This document shows, in pieces, positions 62,392 to 64,000 of a DNA stretch of 64,000 bases; positions within the stretch are counted from its first letter, which is position 1; every line of letters starts with the position of its first letter. The stretch comes from Halioxenophilus sp033283405 (GTDB taxonomy: Bacteria; Pseudomonadota; Gammaproteobacteria; Pseudomonadales; Cellvibrionaceae). The notes beneath the pieces were generated by a model, which was not told the origin of the DNA, ran no database searches, and saw only the letters and a list, made by a program, of their open reading frames with translations. The position numbers and the translations under genes are program-made. The stretch is from NCBI RefSeq assembly GCF_033283405.1, contig NZ_JAWMQR010000002.1:186001-250000 (forward strand). The letters are read 5' to 3'.

Positions 62392-64000
62392 ATGGCCGTA
62401 ACGCCGGACGATACCCTTGCCACCAAAACCCCCAGCAGCGCTTTGGAGCCCTTGCGTGAGCCTGCTTACCGCCGGATTTGGGGGGCCAGTTTCCTCTCTA
62501 ACTTTGGCCAACTGATTTTGGGGGTTGGTGTCGCCTGGGAGATGACCCGGCTGACCGATTCCCCCGCCATGGTGGCACTGGTACAAACGGCGTTAATGCT
62601 GCCCTTGATGTTGGTGGCGCTGCCGGCGGGGGCGATTGCCGATATGTTCGACCGGCGCAAGGTGGCGATGACGGGGCTGGCCATTGCCTCCGGATTTGGC
62701 TTAACGCTGTCGCTGCTGGCCTATCTGCAGCTCACCACCCCCTGGCTGTTGCTCGCCTTCTGCTCGCTGATTGGCAGCGGTTATGCGCTCTACGCCCCGG
62801 CCTGGCAGTCGTCGATTGGTGAGCAGGTGAAACCGGCGGCGGTGCCGGCGGCGGTGGCGCTGAACACCATCAGCTACAACATTGCGCGCAGTTTTGGCCC
62901 GGCCGTGGGCGGCCTGCTGGTGCTGGCGGCCGGGGCTCAGGCGGCATTTGCGGTGAATGCCTTTGGCTACCTGCCGCTGATGCTGGCGTTCTTCCTCTGG
63001 CGCCGGGGCCAGGTGCCTTCGCGCCTACCGCCGGAGCGGATCAGCCGGGCGATTATCTCCGGTGTGCGCTATGTCTTTCACGCCGGCGGTATTCGTACGG
63101 TGCTGGTGCGCGCCTTTATTTTTGGTTTGGGCAGCGGAACCGCCACCGCCCTGGCGCCGCTGATTGCCAAGCATCTGCTGGGCGGCGATGCCGCCACCTT
63201 CGGTATTCTGCTGGGCGCCGGTGGCGTGGGCGCGGTGCTTGGGGCGCTCACCATCAACTGGGTGCACAACCATCTGGGCTTAGAGAAGGCGGTGTCGACG
63301 CTCTCGGCCCTGGCCGGTATTGCGCTGGTGGGGGTTGGCTTCAGCCACTCGTTGGTGCTGACCAGTATCGGTATGTTTCTGGTGGGCGGTGCCACCATGG
63401 TGACCATCTCGCTCTGTAATATTGCCGTGCAGGTGTCGGTACCGCGCTGGGTAACGGCGCGGGCGCTCTCGCTCTTCTCCTCGCTGCTGACCGGTGGTAT
63501 TGCCGTTGGCGCCTGGTTTTGGGGGAGTGTGGCCAGCTGGTGGTCGGTGGAGGTGGCGATTATCGCCTCGGGGCTTTTCCTCTGCTGCCTGCCGCTGTTG
63601 GCTTTCGTGCTGCGCCTGCCGAATATTAACGAGGCCAGTGCTGAGTCGGTCGACCTGGATACCGAACCGGAGGTGGCCCTGGCCATCACCCTGCGCTCCG
63701 GGCCAGTGGCGATTGAGATCGACTACCACATCGCCCCGGACGACGCCCGCAGCTTCTACGATGCCATGCGCGATGTGCGCAAGGTGCGCCTGCGCAATGG
63801 CGGCTTTGACTGGTCGATCTCGCGCGATATCGCCGACCCGGCGCTCTGGACCGAGCGTTTTCACTTCCCCACCTGGGGCGACTACCTGCGCATGCGCGAC
63901 CGCTACACCCTGGCCGATATGGCAGCCCAAACCAAGGCCGACCAGTACCAGATTGCCGAGCAACCAAAGAGCATCCGCCGCCGGCTGGAGCGGCCGTTTG
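62392..64000 (+). CDS. MFS transporter (MFS_3/EntS-like), 3' end outside the window
   Basis: The frame runs from ATG 62392 to the right edge without a stop (536 codons). The N-terminal part has about twelve membrane segments: YRRIWGASFLSNFGQLILGVGVAWEMTRLTDSPAMVALVQTA and PAGAIADMFDRRKVAM, the motif A loop, then ALNTISYNIARSFGPAVGG. The cytoplasmic tail from about residue 425 (VAIEIDYHIAPDDARSFYDAMRDVRKVRLRNGG...ERFHFPTWGDYLRMRDRYT) is the monooxygenase-like tail known in PF05977 exporters. Likely exports a siderophore or drug-like compound. Dense minus-strand frames over it are shadows. Confidence 0.88.
   Translation, partial: MAVTPDDTLATKTPSSALEPLREPAYRRIWGASFLSNFGQLILGVGVAWEMTRLTDSPAMVALVQTALMLPLMLVALPAGAIADMFDRRKVAMTGLAIASGFGLTLSLLAYLQLTTPWLLLAFCSLIGSGYALYAPAWQSSIGEQVKPAAVPAAVALNTISYNIARSFGPAVGGLLVLAAGAQAAFAVNAFGYLPLMLAFFLWRRGQVPSRLPPERISRAIISGVRYVFHAGGIRTVLVRAFIFGLGSGTATALAPLIAKHLLGGDAATFGILLGAGGVGAVLGALTINWVHNHLGLEKAVSTLSALAGIALVGVGFSHSLVLTSIGMFLVGGATMVTISLCNIAVQVSVPRWVTARALSLFSSLLTGGIAVGAWFWGSVASWWSVEVAIIASGLFLCCLPLLAFVLRLPNINEASAESVDLDTEPEVALAITLRSGPVAIEIDYHIAPDDARSFYDAMRDVRKVRLRNGGFDWSISRDIADPALWTERFHFPTWGDYLRMRDRYTLADMAAQTKADQYQIAEQPKSIRRRLERPF

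Noticed and set aside
63078..63967. Long minus-strand frames at the right edge
   Set aside because: They lie antisense to the MFS transporter, which has clear family motifs in the plus frame; the minus frames are Arg/Gly/Pro-rich shadows.

Overview
The window is chromosomal DNA from a gammaproteobacterium, most likely a free-living marine or environmental one. This rests on gene content (RhlE-type helicase, EAL/GGDEF proteins, type III glutamine synthetase, DraT/DraG, two PPK2 kinases) and is an inference from protein families, not a species identification. No tRNA, rRNA or CRISPR array was seen. Both ends cut through genes: the 3' end of an M3-family peptidase on the left and the 5' part of an MFS transporter on the right.

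Layout. 0-8.5 kb: housekeeping and hypothetical genes, almost all on the minus strand: an unusual NlpC/P60-like + DTW fusion, a DUF7064-like protein, a CPT-like kinase, a membrane metallopeptidase, glutaminase, an alpha/beta hydrolase with a beta-helix-like tail, and two small membrane-anchored proteins. 8.5-28.3 kb: metabolic genes separated by dense arrays of palindromic repeats (PPK2, GGDEF-EAL protein, aldo/keto reductases, HAD phosphatase, the divergent pair draT/draG, SDR, a secreted protein, a REP-associated tyrosine transposase, CopD-like protein, RhlE helicase, rhodanese, FAD oxidoreductase). 28.4-29.7 kb: a two-gene winged-helix/nucleotidyltransferase unit behind a 42-bp near-perfect palindrome. 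30-32.6 kb: a phosphate operon (Pit permease, PhoU-like DUF47, PPK2). 33.4-42.2 kb: a DUF364-like protein, type III glutamine synthetase with a good sigma-54 promoter match and a strong terminator, a CadC-like/TPR regulator, a MITE-like element and a methyltransferase.

42.4-57.3 kb looks like a defence island: a NERD-UvrD helicase, a methyltransferase-HNH fusion, and a type I restriction-modification locus. In that locus hsdM is frameshifted at a C7 tract and carries an in-frame palindromic insertion, hsdS is intact, hsdR is reduced to an N-terminal fragment, and an intact two-gene cassette (unknown protein + phospholipase-D-like protein) lies between hsdS and the hsdR remnant. A MazG-like pyrophosphohydrolase sits upstream. 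57.4-58.2 kb is a chain of hairpins with no convincing gene. The window ends with a CSS-EAL protein, a periplasmic binding protein and the MFS transporter.

The dominant feature is one repeat ecosystem that fills nearly every long intergenic gap. Hairpins of the form GTAG + GGGCGACC-ggc-GGTCGCCC, an opposite-strand partner GGGCGATCgccGATCGCCC + CTAC, and a third two-part hairpin unit (GCAGAT...ATCTGC followed by CCGCCATCCATGGCGG) occur in composite blocks joined by conserved linkers. The GTAG-plus-hairpin form is the signature of REP sequences, and a RAYT transposase gene lies inside one block 10 bp from a copy. A diverged relative of the third unit appears in frame inside hsdM.
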